In this document: positions 16,340-25,319 of the stretch, one piece after another
Layout of the letters: every line of letters begins with the position of its first letter
Numbering within the stretch: position 1 is the first letter of the stretch
Origin: Frankiaceae bacterium
GTDB lineage: Bacteria; Actinomycetota; Actinomycetes; JAFAQI01
DNA length: 41,937 bases
Direction of reading: 5' to 3'
Assembly (NCBI GenBank): GCA_019239875.1
Contig: JAFAZI010000124.1
Coordinates: 1 to 41,937, forward strand
The notes under the pieces: generated by a model
Databases searched by the model: none
Told to the model about the DNA's origin: nothing
The model's input: only the letters and a program-made list of their open reading frames with translations
Position numbers and translations under genes: made by a program

Positions 16340-17173
16340 ATGGCGATCGATGACCGGGCCCGCCGGCCAGTCGTCGATCTGCAACCTCTGATCGACAGTG
16401 GCACGGCGAGCGTCAACACGCTCGGCCAGCTGGCAGCGATGATCCTGGACTCGGCGATCCTGCTCGTCGAGAGCATCGTCAAGCGGACGTTCCCATGGCG
16501 GGAGTTCGTCGGCCAGGCCTGGTTCCTCACGTCGGTCTCCGTGCTTCCGACGCTGCTGATCGCAATCCCCTTCGGGATGGTCGTCGTCCTCGAGGTCGGC
16601 GGTCTCGCCAGCCAGATCGGTGCCACCTCTTACGTCGGTGCCGTCGACGCGATCGGAACGGTGCGCGACGCCTCCCCGATCGTGACGGCGCTGATCCTCT
16701 CCGGCGCGGGAGGTTCGGCGATCTGCTCCGACCTAGGCGCGCGGACCGTTCGCGAAGAGATCGATGCGATGCGGGTTCTCGGGCTCAACCCGGTGCAGCG
16801 TCTCGTCGTACCCCGCATCGCCGCGACCGTCGTGGTTGCTGTGCTGCTGAACGGAGTGGTCGCCTTCACGGCGATCGTCAGCGGCTATCTCTCCGACGTC
16901 GCGTTCCTCCACGGGACTGCGGGCGGCTTCCTCAACACCTTCAGCTCCTTCGCCCAGCCGTCCGACCTCGTCGTGTCGGTGGTGAAGGCCGCGATCTTCG
17001 GCTTCCTCGCGGCGGCGATCGCTTCCTTCAAAGGCCTCAACACCAAGCCCGGCCCGGCCGGGGTCGGGATCTCCGTCAACGAGTCCGTGGTTGTCACCGG
17101 GATCGCGCTCTTCGTGACGAACCTCGTGATCACTCAGATCTACCTGACCGTCGCGCCGCCGAGGATCACCTGA
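16340..17173 (+). CDS. yrbEA: Mce-transporter permease YrbEA (MlaE family)
   Basis: 277 aa, five to six hydrophobic helices, with the conserved MlaE-type cytoplasmic stretch SPIVTALILSGAGGSAICSDLGARTVREEIDAMRVLGLNPVQRLVVPR, the segment that contacts the ATPase. YrbEA and YrbEB form the inner-membrane channel of the actinomycete Mce lipid importers. Start ATG 16340 has only a weak GGTGA upstream; the nearby ATG 16327 is in another frame. First gene of an operon in which the stop and start codons of all eight genes overlap. The matching ATPase (Mkl/MceG type) is not in this window. Confidence 0.95.
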   Translation: MAIDDRARRPVVDLQPLIDSGTASVNTLGQLAAMILDSAILLVESIVKRTFPWREFVGQAWFLTSVSVLPTLLIAIPFGMVVVLEVGGLASQIGATSYVGAVDAIGTVRDASPIVTALILSGAGGSAICSDLGARTVREEIDAMRVLGLNPVQRLVVPRIAATVVVAVLLNGVVAFTAIVSGYLSDVAFLHGTAGGFLNTFSSFAQPSDLVVSVVKAAIFGFLAAAIASFKGLNTKPGPAGVGISVNESVVVTGIALFVTNLVITQIYLTVAPPRIT

Positions 17174-18036
17174 TGGCGCTGGTGACGGTCCCGACGCGCG
17201 GCGCGGCCCTGCTCCGGATCCGACGGGCAGGCAAGGGCGTGAGCGACCAGATCCAATGGCTGGGCGGCCTCGTCATCTTCACGGGCAAGATCGTCGTTTC
17301 GGTGCCGTCGGTGTTGCGGCGCTATCTGCGCGAAGTGCTGCGGCTGCTGACTGACGTCACCTTCGGCGGGCGCCTGCTCGCCGTCACGGCGAGCACGACG
17401 GCCGTGCTGATCATCCTGTCGGCGGCCGTCGGCATCGAGATCGGCGTCGAGGGAGTGCAAGGCCTGCAGGTCATCGGGCTGGCCCCGCTCGCCGGGTTCC
17501 TCGCCGGCTTCGGTGACACCCGTGAGATCGCGCCCCTGATCACGGCGTTCGGCATCGCGGCACAGCTCGGCTGCCGGTTCACCGCGCAGATCGGCGCGAT
17601 GCGGATCAGCGAAGAGATCGATGCGCTCGAGGTGATGGGCATCCCTTCGCTTTCCTACCTCATCACCACCCGCGTCATCGCGGCGCTCATCGCCGTGATC
17701 CCGCTGTACTTGATCTCGCTGGCCGGCGCCTACTTCTGCACCGAGCAAGCCGTCAGCCTCTTCGCCCACGTCGGGACCGGCACGTACCGCTACTACTTCC
17801 ACTCGATCCTGACCCCGCGCGACGTGGTGTTCTCGACGGTGAAGGTCATCGTCTTCGTCGTGCTCATCACCGTGATCCACACCTACTACGGCTACACGGC
17901 GGGCGGTGGTCCCGAGGGCGTCGGTCGTGCGACGGGACGCGCGATCCGCGCGAGCATCGTGACGCTGGCGATCACCGACATGCTGATGACCCTGCTGTTC
18001 TGGGGCACCTCGCCAGGAATCCACATCACCGGATGA
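17173..18036 (+). CDS. yrbEB: Mce-transporter permease YrbEB (MlaE family)
   Basis: 287 aa, ATG 17173 sharing a base with the yrbEA stop (TGATG). Same architecture as YrbEA with an N-terminal amphipathic region, TM helices and the loop ITAFGIAAQLGCRFTAQIGAMRISEEIDALEVMGI ending in conserved EEIDALEVMGI. Pairs with YrbEA to form the permease heterodimer. A longer frame runs upstream inside yrbEA but is not coding-like. Its stop overlaps mceA. Confidence 0.95.
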   Translation: MALVTVPTRGAALLRIRRAGKGVSDQIQWLGGLVIFTGKIVVSVPSVLRRYLREVLRLLTDVTFGGRLLAVTASTTAVLIILSAAVGIEIGVEGVQGLQVIGLAPLAGFLAGFGDTREIAPLITAFGIAAQLGCRFTAQIGAMRISEEIDALEVMGIPSLSYLITTRVIAALIAVIPLYLISLAGAYFCTEQAVSLFAHVGTGTYRYYFHSILTPRDVVFSTVKVIVFVVLITVIHTYYGYTAGGGPEGVGRATGRAIRASIVTLAITDMLMTLLFWGTSPGIHITG

Positions 18037-19379
18037 GCGCGACGTCGAGCGAGGCACCGCGGCGGCGGCTCTCGGAGCAGCCATGGGTCCTCTTCACTGC
18101 AGGGATCGCGCTGCTCGCGACGGTGGTCGGCACGATCGTCTTCGTCTTCGCGGCGTTCACCGGGAGCCTGTCGAAGACGGTGCGCGTCTCGGCGGAGCTC
18201 CCTGCGGCGGGCAACGCCGTCCGACCCGGTGACCGGGTCGAGTATCTCGACGTCCCGGTCGGGACGGTCGCCAGCGGCGAGCGGCTGAACCGCGACGGTC
18301 AGGCGCTCGTCGACCTCAAGCTCACTCCGTCGAAGGCCGCCGTCATCCCGGCCAACGTCGAGGCGGTGGTCGCGCCGTTGTCGATCTTCGGTAACCAGTA
18401 CGTCAACCTGCTGCCGCCGGCCGTCCCGGACGGCCATCTCGCTCCGGGCCAGGTCATCGTCGCCTCGACCTCGTCGCCATCCGGGTCGTTGCAGGACACG
18501 CTGGCAAACCTGTACGACGTGCTCCGAGCCGTGCATCCCGCGCAGCTCGATGCGGCGCTCTCCGCAGTCGCGACAGCACTCAAGGGCCACGGCCGGCAGA
18601 TCGGCGGCGCGATCGACCAGGTGAGTGGCTACCTGCAGATGCTGCGTCCGGAACTCCCGACGCTGGTCGACGACTTCCGGCTCGCGGCCACCGCCGCCGC
18701 CGCCCTCGTCGGTTCGGTCGGACCGTTGCAGGCGTCACTTCACAACCTGACCACGACCGCGAAGACCGTGGTCGACCAGCAGACGAACCTCGCCTCGGTG
18801 CTCACCAACGGGTCTCGATTCGCCGGCCAGCTGAGCGGTGTGCTGAGCGACACAGCAGCGACCTACGCGCAAGTCGTCGCAAATGTCGAGCCGCTGCTCG
18901 TCAGCCTGGGTCGCCATCCGGCCTCGTTGATCAAGATCACCAAGGGATTGTCGAACTGGACCAGGTCATGGTCCAGCGCCGTTGGCCCGGGTCCGTACAT
19001 CCACTTCAACGTCCTGCTGCCGGTACCGGACCCGTACACCTTCCTGTTCGCAGCCGAGGGCGGACCGACCGGTCGAGCGCTGGCCGACCAGGCATTTCGC
19101 CGGGAGCTGGATCCGTTTCCGTACTCGGCGAAGGACTGCCCCCGCTACGGCCGGCTCGCCGGACCGAACTGCCCGGGACGCTCCAGCAGATCGGTGCAGA
19201 CCGCGACGACGTCATCGGCAGCGCCCCGCCGGGTCGCCGCGCCTTCGCCGACGAGTACCAACCCGCAAGAGTCTGCGATCGCCAAGATCTTGCGCGGTCT
19301 CGGCATCACCGTCGACCACACATCGGCCGCCATCGGAAGCCTGCTGCTGGGCCCGGTCATCGCGCGGAGCGCGCAGTGA
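18033..19379 (+). CDS. mceA: Mce-family substrate-binding subunit MceA
   Basis: 448 aa, longest of the six Mce proteins. One N-terminal membrane helix (19-41), then the MlaD/MCE domain (about 48-127: RPGDRVEYLDVPVGTVASGE, ending FGNQYVNLLPP), then a long helical region that in this family forms the periplasmic tube, and a C-terminal low-complexity Ser/Ala/Pro tail. Mce proteins form a heterohexamer that carries hydrophobic molecules (fatty acids, cholesterol) across the cell envelope. ATG overlaps the yrbEB stop. The A-F letter reflects order in the operon. Confidence 0.93.
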   Translation: MSATSSEAPRRRLSEQPWVLFTAGIALLATVVGTIVFVFAAFTGSLSKTVRVSAELPAAGNAVRPGDRVEYLDVPVGTVASGERLNRDGQALVDLKLTPSKAAVIPANVEAVVAPLSIFGNQYVNLLPPAVPDGHLAPGQVIVASTSSPSGSLQDTLANLYDVLRAVHPAQLDAALSAVATALKGHGRQIGGAIDQVSGYLQMLRPELPTLVDDFRLAATAAAALVGSVGPLQASLHNLTTTAKTVVDQQTNLASVLTNGSRFAGQLSGVLSDTAATYAQVVANVEPLLVSLGRHPASLIKITKGLSNWTRSWSSAVGPGPYIHFNVLLPVPDPYTFLFAAEGGPTGRALADQAFRRELDPFPYSAKDCPRYGRLAGPNCPGRSSRSVQTATTSSAAPRRVAAPSPTSTNPQESAIAKILRGLGITVDHTSAAIGSLLLGPVIARSAQ

Positions 19380-20434
19380 GCCAGCGCGGTCTGGTGCTAC
19401 GGCTGCTCGCGTTCGCCGCGATCGCGATCCTGCTCTGGGCGATCCTGATCTTCAGCCTCACCGACACCAACTTCGCGAAGAAGAACACCTACCACGCGAT
19501 GTTCCACGATGCGTCGGGCCTGCACACCGGTGACCGGGTACGCGCCGCCGGCGTGGAGGTCGGCAAGGTCACCGGTGTCGATCTGGTGGGGTACGACGTA
19601 CGCGTCACCTTCTCGATGACGACGACGCAGCATCTGTATACGACCTCGCGGGCCAGGATTGACTACGCGAACCTGCTCGGCCAGCGCTACCTCGCGCTTT
19701 CCCCAGGCAAGACCCAGGGCACTGAGCTGCAGGGCGGCGACACGATTCCCTTCACCCATACGACGCCCGCGCTCAATCTCACCGATCTGCTCAACGGCCT
19801 GCAGCCGGTGTTCGTGGTGCTCTCGCCTGACCAGGTCAACCAGCTCGCGAGCTCGATCGTCCAGGTCCTGCAGGGCGAAGGCTCGGCCATGAACGATCTG
19901 TTCGCCCAGCTCGCGACCATCACCACGAACCTCGCCGGTCATCAGCGGGCAATCGACCAGCTGCTCGGCAGTCTCGCCGATGTCGCCCAGACGGTCGGCG
20001 CCCACAGTCAGCAGCTCGACCAGGTCATCAGCGACTTCACCCAGCTCACGAAGACCCTCGCCCGCGACCGGCAGGTCATCGGCGCCTCGATCGACAACAC
20101 CGCGAAGGTGGCGGCCGCAGTGTCGGGTCTGTTCGAACGCTCCCAACGTTCGCTCTCACGCGACATTCACGGTCTGCGGAAGTACACCGGCGCCGTCGCC
20201 GGCGCCCACCATCAGTTCGGCCGGGCGCTGGCTGGTCTCCCGACACTCCTGTCGGCCTTCGCGAGGCTGACCAGTACAGGGTCGTGGTTGCAGGTGTACG
20301 TGTGCGATCTCTCGGTCCGCGTCACCGGCAAGGCACCGGCCCCGGGCGATCCATCCATCCCGCTGCCGCTGCCGCTGAAGTTTCCGCAAGGACCGGTGGG
20401 CGACCAGTCGGTTCACACGCAGGTGTGCCGATGA
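19376..20434 (+). CDS. mceB: Mce-family protein MceB
   Basis: 352 aa from GTG 19376, overlapping the mceA stop by four bases; a longer frame upstream lies within mceA. N-terminal membrane helix about 7-27, MCE domain about 37-115 (GLHTGDRVRAAGVEVGKVTGVDL to LGQRYLALSPGKT), then helical repeats and a C-terminal region with one Cys pair (VYVCDLSV and HTQVCR) that may form a disulfide, as in mycobacterial MceB. Second subunit of the six-protein Mce complex. Confidence 0.93.
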   Translation: MSQRGLVLRLLAFAAIAILLWAILIFSLTDTNFAKKNTYHAMFHDASGLHTGDRVRAAGVEVGKVTGVDLVGYDVRVTFSMTTTQHLYTTSRARIDYANLLGQRYLALSPGKTQGTELQGGDTIPFTHTTPALNLTDLLNGLQPVFVVLSPDQVNQLASSIVQVLQGEGSAMNDLFAQLATITTNLAGHQRAIDQLLGSLADVAQTVGAHSQQLDQVISDFTQLTKTLARDRQVIGASIDNTAKVAAAVSGLFERSQRSLSRDIHGLRKYTGAVAGAHHQFGRALAGLPTLLSAFARLTSTGSWLQVYVCDLSVRVTGKAPAPGDPSIPLPLPLKFPQGPVGDQSVHTQVCR

Positions 20435-21432
20435 AGCTGTTCTCGGAACGCCGCCCGGTGCCGCTGGCGATCGGCACGGTCGTCGTCACGATCGCAGCCC
20501 TGGTCTTCGCGCTCGAGTTCGGCAAGATCTTCACCAGCGCGACCACCTATCACGCGAACCTCGCCAACGCCGCGAGCCTCGCCCCCGGCGAGGACGTCCG
20601 GCTCTCGGGAGTCCGCGTCGGCACGGTGAAGAGCCTGTCGCTCGACGGTGATCACGTCCGGATGACGTTCACCGTCCGACATGGGGTCCGCCTCGGGGCC
20701 GACACCCGCCTCAACGTCGAGGTGCTGACTCCACTTGGCAACGAGTACGTCACCGTCGTACCCGAGGGAGCGGGCCAGCTGCCGGCGGGTGCGACGATCC
20801 CGATCGAACGAACGTCGATCCCGCTCACCCTTGTCGACGCGTTCAGCAAGCTCGGTAGCACCCTCGGTCGCATCGACGTGTCCACGCTCACGAAGTCCCT
20901 CGATGCGGTCAGCGCTGCGACGACCACTTCACCGAAGACCGTCCGTGCGGCGATGCGCGGGATCGCGGCGCTGTCCACCAACTTCGCGAAGCACGAGAAC
21001 GACTTCAATCGGCTGTTCACCGCAGGCGACCAGGTGAGCCGGGTCCTCGACCAACGGCGCGCGGAGATCGTCGCGATCATGGGCCAGAGCGACCAGGTCC
21101 TCCAGGTGTTGAGCGAACGCAAGGCCGCACTGACGGCGCTGTCGACGTCGGTCGACCGGCTTGCCAGACACGTCGAGACGTTGCTGCGGCACACCCACGC
21201 GGATCTCGGCCCGCTCCTTCAGAACCTCGACGTCATCAGCCGGGTGCTCGACAAGAACAAGCGAGCGATCGGACATGCGATCCCCACGCTCGCGACCTTC
21301 GACCAGAACGCAGCGAACGCCAACGGCTCCGGGTTGTTCAACGACCTCTGGGCGCCGACCCTTCTCATCCCCGACAACGTGATCAAGCAGTGCAGCGACC
21401 GGGGTCAGACAACCGGTGGGTGTGACCTGTGA
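20431..21432 (+). CDS. mceC: Mce-family protein MceC
   Basis: 333 aa, ATG 20431 overlapping the mceB stop. N-terminal helix about 11-32, MCE domain about 35-115 (LAPGEDVRLSGVRVGTVKSL to LGNEYVTVVPEGAG), followed by a long helical stretch with heptad-like leucines (ALSTSVDRLARHVETLLR). Ends in a short Cys-containing tail (KQCSDRGQTTGGCDL). Subunit of the Mce importer. Confidence 0.93.
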   Translation: MKLFSERRPVPLAIGTVVVTIAALVFALEFGKIFTSATTYHANLANAASLAPGEDVRLSGVRVGTVKSLSLDGDHVRMTFTVRHGVRLGADTRLNVEVLTPLGNEYVTVVPEGAGQLPAGATIPIERTSIPLTLVDAFSKLGSTLGRIDVSTLTKSLDAVSAATTTSPKTVRAAMRGIAALSTNFAKHENDFNRLFTAGDQVSRVLDQRRAEIVAIMGQSDQVLQVLSERKAALTALSTSVDRLARHVETLLRHTHADLGPLLQNLDVISRVLDKNKRAIGHAIPTLATFDQNAANANGSGLFNDLWAPTLLIPDNVIKQCSDRGQTTGGCDL

Positions 21433-22604
21433 ACCGCATCCCGACGCGCGCGGTCGCCGCCGTGCTGGCAGTGGTGGCAGTTCTTGCCGCCGCCGGCACG
21501 GTGGCCGTCATCTTGCTGCGCGGGCCCGGGTCGATCACGATCACAGCGGTGTTCCGTCGCACTCCCGGTCTGTTCCCCGGCAATCATGTCGACGTTCTCG
21601 GCATCCCGGTCGGCACGATCAAGAAGGTGACGGCGGAGCCGAACGACGTGATCGTGGTCATGTCGGTGCACTCGGACGTGAGAGTGCCGCGAGACGCGAA
21701 GGCCGTTCTCATGGCGCCTGGCGTCGTCAACGACCGCTACGTCGAGCTGACTCCGGCCTACACCGACGGCGGCGGTCCGGTGATGCGGGATCACGACGTC
21801 ATTCCCATGACCAACACCGCGATACCACTGGACACGAACCAGATCCTCGGATCGATCGACCAGCTGACCAAGGCGCTGGGTCCTGAAGGCGCGAACCGGA
21901 GCGGTGCACTGTCACTTGCCTTGCACAACGTCGCGCGTGAGCTGCACGGCAACGGCAAACACATTCACGCCACGACGGTCGCGCTGGGAAATCTGGTGGG
22001 CTCGCTGTCCGACACTGCGCCAGAGCTCGCCTCGACGATCCGCAACCTTGCGAGCTTGACCCAGACGCTTGCCGCGAACGACGCGCTCTACCGCCAGTTC
22101 TCCGGCGACCTCGCTGATGTGACGCAGAGCTTGGCCAGTAACGCGCCCGCGTTGGGGCGTGCGCTGCGGTCGCTGAGCATCTCTCTCGGACAGGTGAAGA
22201 CCTTCGTCAATGACAACCACCGGTCGTTGTCGCAGGTGGTCGACAGGTTGGCCTCGGTTCTTCACGTCGTCGCCCGCCATCAGCGAGAGCTCGTGACCGT
22301 GTACGACGTCGGCCCGCTCGCACTGTCAAATTTCGCTCGCACTGTCTACCACCGCAACGGGCGGCATCCGATCGCCCGGGCGCGGTACGACGGGACGGCC
22401 GGCCGAGGCGTCTTGCGCCAGCTCTGTGGCGACGAGAGCAAGCATCTCTTCCGCCTCGGGCACTACGCGATGAGCGGCACCGGCGCCACCACCTTCGACT
22501 TGATGTGTGCTGCGGACGCGACGCTTGCGCAGGAGCCTTCCGCCCCCGGTGCACCACCCGGGGACGACCTGACGGTCCGCCAGCTCGTGGCGGGCACCCG
22601 ATGA
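21429..22604 (+). CDS. mceD: Mce-family protein MceD
   Basis: 391 aa, GTG 21429 overlapping the mceC stop. N-terminal helix about 8-30 rich in Val/Ala, MCE domain about 36-120 (GLFPGNHVDVLGIPVGTIKKV to VNDRYVELTPAY), a long helical region (residues about 140-300), and a less structured C-terminus with two Cys (LCGDESKH, LMCAAD) and a Pro-rich end. Subunit of the Mce importer. Its stop overlaps the ATG of mceE. Confidence 0.93.
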   Translation: MNRIPTRAVAAVLAVVAVLAAAGTVAVILLRGPGSITITAVFRRTPGLFPGNHVDVLGIPVGTIKKVTAEPNDVIVVMSVHSDVRVPRDAKAVLMAPGVVNDRYVELTPAYTDGGGPVMRDHDVIPMTNTAIPLDTNQILGSIDQLTKALGPEGANRSGALSLALHNVARELHGNGKHIHATTVALGNLVGSLSDTAPELASTIRNLASLTQTLAANDALYRQFSGDLADVTQSLASNAPALGRALRSLSISLGQVKTFVNDNHRSLSQVVDRLASVLHVVARHQRELVTVYDVGPLALSNFARTVYHRNGRHPIARARYDGTAGRGVLRQLCGDESKHLFRLGHYAMSGTGATTFDLMCAADATLAQEPSAPGAPPGDDLTVRQLVAGTR

Positions 22605-23641
22605 TGCGTCGACGGGTTGCGGCGTCGCTGGCGGTGGCAGTGGCGCTCACGTGCGGTGGCTGCCGGCTGAGCCTGCAAGGCTTGCCGAAGCCGGGCGGCA
22701 TCTCGGGGCCGCACTATGAGATCCAGGGCGTCTTCCGGAACGTCCTCGGTCTGCCGGACGGGGCGGAGGTCCGCCTCGGTGACGTCGAGGTCGGCCGCGT
22801 CCAGTCGATCTCGACCCGAGACTTTCGCGCCTACCTCGAGCTCGCCATCCACGACGGCGTCAAGCTCCCGGTCGGAACAACGGCGGAGGTCCGGTTCGAC
22901 ACCCCGCTCGGCGACGACTTCGTCGAGCTGACGCCGCCGCCCGGCACGCCGACGGGCTTCCTGCGCCCCGGCGACCAGATCGGTGAGGACCGGACGTCGA
23001 CCGCGCCGAGCGTCGAGGACACCTTCGCGGCGTTGTCGGCCGTCCTGAACGGTGGGGGGATCAGCAAGCTCAACACGATCATCACCGAGGTCAACAAAGC
23101 ACTGTCCGGCCATCAGGAGCAGGCGCGGCTTCTCATCGAGAACCTCGACGCCACCGTTGCGGAGCTCGCAGCCCACCGTCACGACATCGATCGTGCGATC
23201 ACATCGTTGCGAACCCTGACGGTTGCGCTCCGCCGAGGCGATGACATCTTCCGTGCGGCCATCGACGAGGGTGCTCCGGCGGCGCACGTGCTTGCCGACC
23301 AGACCGCGCAGTTCACCCGCCTGCTCGGCGAGGTGAATCGACTCAGCCACTTCACGCTCGGCGTTGTCCGGACCAGCGGCGACACGACGGTCCGTGACAT
23401 CCACGAGATCGAGCCGCTCGTCCGCCAGCTGGTCGCGCTACGCGCGCTCGTCGGTCCGGGGTTCACGGACATCGCTCGTTTCGCCAAACGGCTGCCGACC
23501 GCCGTGCCGGGGGACTACCTCCAGCTGAGCGTCCTCGTCCACGGGGTCCTCGGCGGCAGCCAGAAGGTGCCGAAGAAGCCGCCGGTCGGCAACATCCACC
23601 CATCGCCGAGCCCCGGGGGCGCAAGAGGTGGTGGCGGATGA
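22601..23641 (+). CDS. mceE: Mce-family lipoprotein MceE
   Basis: 346 aa. Two consecutive ATG codons (22601 and 22604) are possible; the first overlaps the mceD stop. Lipoprotein signal: MMRRR, hydrophobic segment, then LTCGGC with lipid-modifiable C21, as expected for the E subunit (LprK-like) of actinomycete Mce operons. MCE domain about 38-115 (GLPDGAEVRLGDVEVGRVQSI to LGDDFVELTPPPG), then helical region; C-terminal tail Pro/Gly-rich. The lipid anchor places this subunit at the outer face of the cytoplasmic membrane. Confidence 0.93.
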   Translation: MMRRRVAASLAVAVALTCGGCRLSLQGLPKPGGISGPHYEIQGVFRNVLGLPDGAEVRLGDVEVGRVQSISTRDFRAYLELAIHDGVKLPVGTTAEVRFDTPLGDDFVELTPPPGTPTGFLRPGDQIGEDRTSTAPSVEDTFAALSAVLNGGGISKLNTIITEVNKALSGHQEQARLLIENLDATVAELAAHRHDIDRAITSLRTLTVALRRGDDIFRAAIDEGAPAAHVLADQTAQFTRLLGEVNRLSHFTLGVVRTSGDTTVRDIHEIEPLVRQLVALRALVGPGFTDIARFAKRLPTAVPGDYLQLSVLVHGVLGGSQKVPKKPPVGNIHPSPSPGGARGGGG

Positions 23642-24720
23642 TGCGCGGCATCGCCGGTCGCCTGATCGGGCTGCTCGTCGTACTGCTCGTCGGCGTCAGC
23701 TACATCACCTTCAACTCGCTGGGGATCCGCCTCGGCAAGCAGTCGTACCCGCTGACGGTCGAGCTGCCGCGCAGCGGCGGCATCTACCAGAACGCGACGG
23801 TGACCTATCGCGGCGTCGTGGTCGGGAAGGTGAGCGGTGTGGACCTCGAGCCGACGGCGGTACGCCTCACCCTCGCGATCCATCCCGGCATCCAGATCCC
23901 GAACTCCTCGACCGTGAGTGTTCGCAACCTGTCGGCGGCTGGCGAACAGTACGTCGACTTCGTCCCGCACAGTGACGGCGCGCCGTACCTCCGCGCGGGC
24001 GCGACGATCCCAGCCGCCAGGACACACCTGCCCGCCACGATCGGCAACGTGCTGTCCGACACGAGCATGCTGGTCCGCGCCATCGACCCGAAGGATGTCT
24101 CGCGCATCGCGCACGAGTTGTCGACCGGGTTCGCCGGCACCGGGCCGCAGCTCCACCGGTTGGTCACCTCCAGCCTCGCGTTGCTTCGCCAGCTGCGTGC
24201 GGTCGAGCCGGACACGCTGACGCTGATCCGCACCGGTCATCAGCTCCTGGGCACGGCGACGGCCACGAGCGGCCAGCTCCGCCGATTTGCTGACGGCCTC
24301 CAGCGGCTGAGCGCTCAACTGCAAGCGTCTGATCCGAACATTCGGACGATCCTGGCGGACGCACCGAGCGTCCTGTCCCAGCTCGCCCACGTCCTCGGCA
24401 CAAATCGATCGCAGATCAGATCACTCTTCGACGATCTCGCTCCCATCACTGCCATCGGCGCCGCACGGGTCCCGGCCTTCGACTTCCTCCTCCACGTGCT
24501 GCCGACGTTCGGTCAGACGCTGCAGAGCATCGTCGGACACCACCGGTTGAAGACCTTCGTCTACATCAACAACAACACGCCGGTGTGCAGTTATCGCCAT
24601 GGCCGGTTCACGCTTCCAACTCACCCGACCAAGTACCTGCCGGCTCGCCCGACCTGCCACGCCCACGATCCCCAGATGCTGGAACGCGGCGCTGCGAACG
24701 CGCCGCGCCCGAGGCATTGA
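23638..24720 (+). CDS. mceF: Mce-family protein MceF
   Basis: 360 aa, ATG 23638 overlapping the mceE stop. N-terminal helix about 7-25, MCE domain about 30-110 (GIYQNATVTYRGVVVGKVSGVDL to AGEQYVDFVPHSDG), helical stretch to about 300, and a C-terminus with two Cys (NNNTPVCSYR, ARPTCHAH). Last of the six Mce subunits; followed after six bases by the Mce-associated gene. Confidence 0.93.
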   Translation: MMRGIAGRLIGLLVVLLVGVSYITFNSLGIRLGKQSYPLTVELPRSGGIYQNATVTYRGVVVGKVSGVDLEPTAVRLTLAIHPGIQIPNSSTVSVRNLSAAGEQYVDFVPHSDGAPYLRAGATIPAARTHLPATIGNVLSDTSMLVRAIDPKDVSRIAHELSTGFAGTGPQLHRLVTSSLALLRQLRAVEPDTLTLIRTGHQLLGTATATSGQLRRFADGLQRLSAQLQASDPNIRTILADAPSVLSQLAHVLGTNRSQIRSLFDDLAPITAIGAARVPAFDFLLHVLPTFGQTLQSIVGHHRLKTFVYINNNTPVCSYRHGRFTLPTHPTKYLPARPTCHAHDPQMLERGAANAPRPRH

Positions 24721-24726
24721 GATGAC

Positions 24727-25311
24727 ATGGCAGGATGCGTCGGCATGACCTCAGCACCGACCGAGCCGGAGGAGTCGACCGACTCGGAAGACGTTGGCGA
24801 GATCACGCCGGGTGCGCAGCGACCGCCGAGGCGTCGAGGAATGGCCGTCGCCGTTGCCGTCCTCGCCGTGCTGCTTGCCGCAGCGGCGACCCTGGCCGTC
24901 GTCTGGGGTCTCAAGCTGCACGACAGGAACCAGGTGTCGAGCGCCGAGGCAGCCGCACTCGAGGCGGCGCGAATGGATGCGGCCTACCTCACGACGTACG
25001 ACTATCGGACTCTCACCGACGACTTCGCGAACGTCGAGCGCAACTCGACCCCGGCGTTCCGCCAGAAGTTCCAGCAGAGCGGATCGCTGCTCCGGCCCGC
25101 GCTCGCGAAGGATCGAGCGAGCGCCAAAGGAACCGTCAAAGCAGCGGCGATCAGCTCAGGTACGACGTCGCGTGTCGTCGTCCTCGCGTTCGTCGACCAG
25201 AACGTCCTCACGCCCGGCTCGGACCAGCCACAGAGCGTGACCACCCGGCTCGAGCTGACGATGGTGGCGAGTGACGGACGTTGGCTGATGGATGACGTAC
25301 GCCTGATCTGA
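24727..25311 (+). CDS. Mce-associated membrane protein
   Basis: 194 aa; an in-frame ATG at 24745 with AGGA upstream may be the true start and would remove six residues. Acidic N-terminus (EPEESTDSEDVGE), basic PPRRRG, one membrane helix (39-62), then an extracytoplasmic domain of the SnoaL/VirB8-like type seen in Mce-associated (Mam/Mas) proteins: AYLTTYDYRTLTDDFANVERNSTPAFRQKFQQ and a closing LTMVASDGRWLMDDVRLI. In mycobacteria such proteins stabilise Mce complexes. Part of the operon and followed by ephD after eight bases. Confidence 0.9.
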   Translation: MAGCVGMTSAPTEPEESTDSEDVGEITPGAQRPPRRRGMAVAVAVLAVLLAAAATLAVVWGLKLHDRNQVSSAEAAALEAARMDAAYLTTYDYRTLTDDFANVERNSTPAFRQKFQQSGSLLRPALAKDRASAKGTVKAAAISSGTTSRVVVLAFVDQNVLTPGSDQPQSVTTRLELTMVASDGRWLMDDVRLI

Positions 25312-25319
25312 GGAGACAC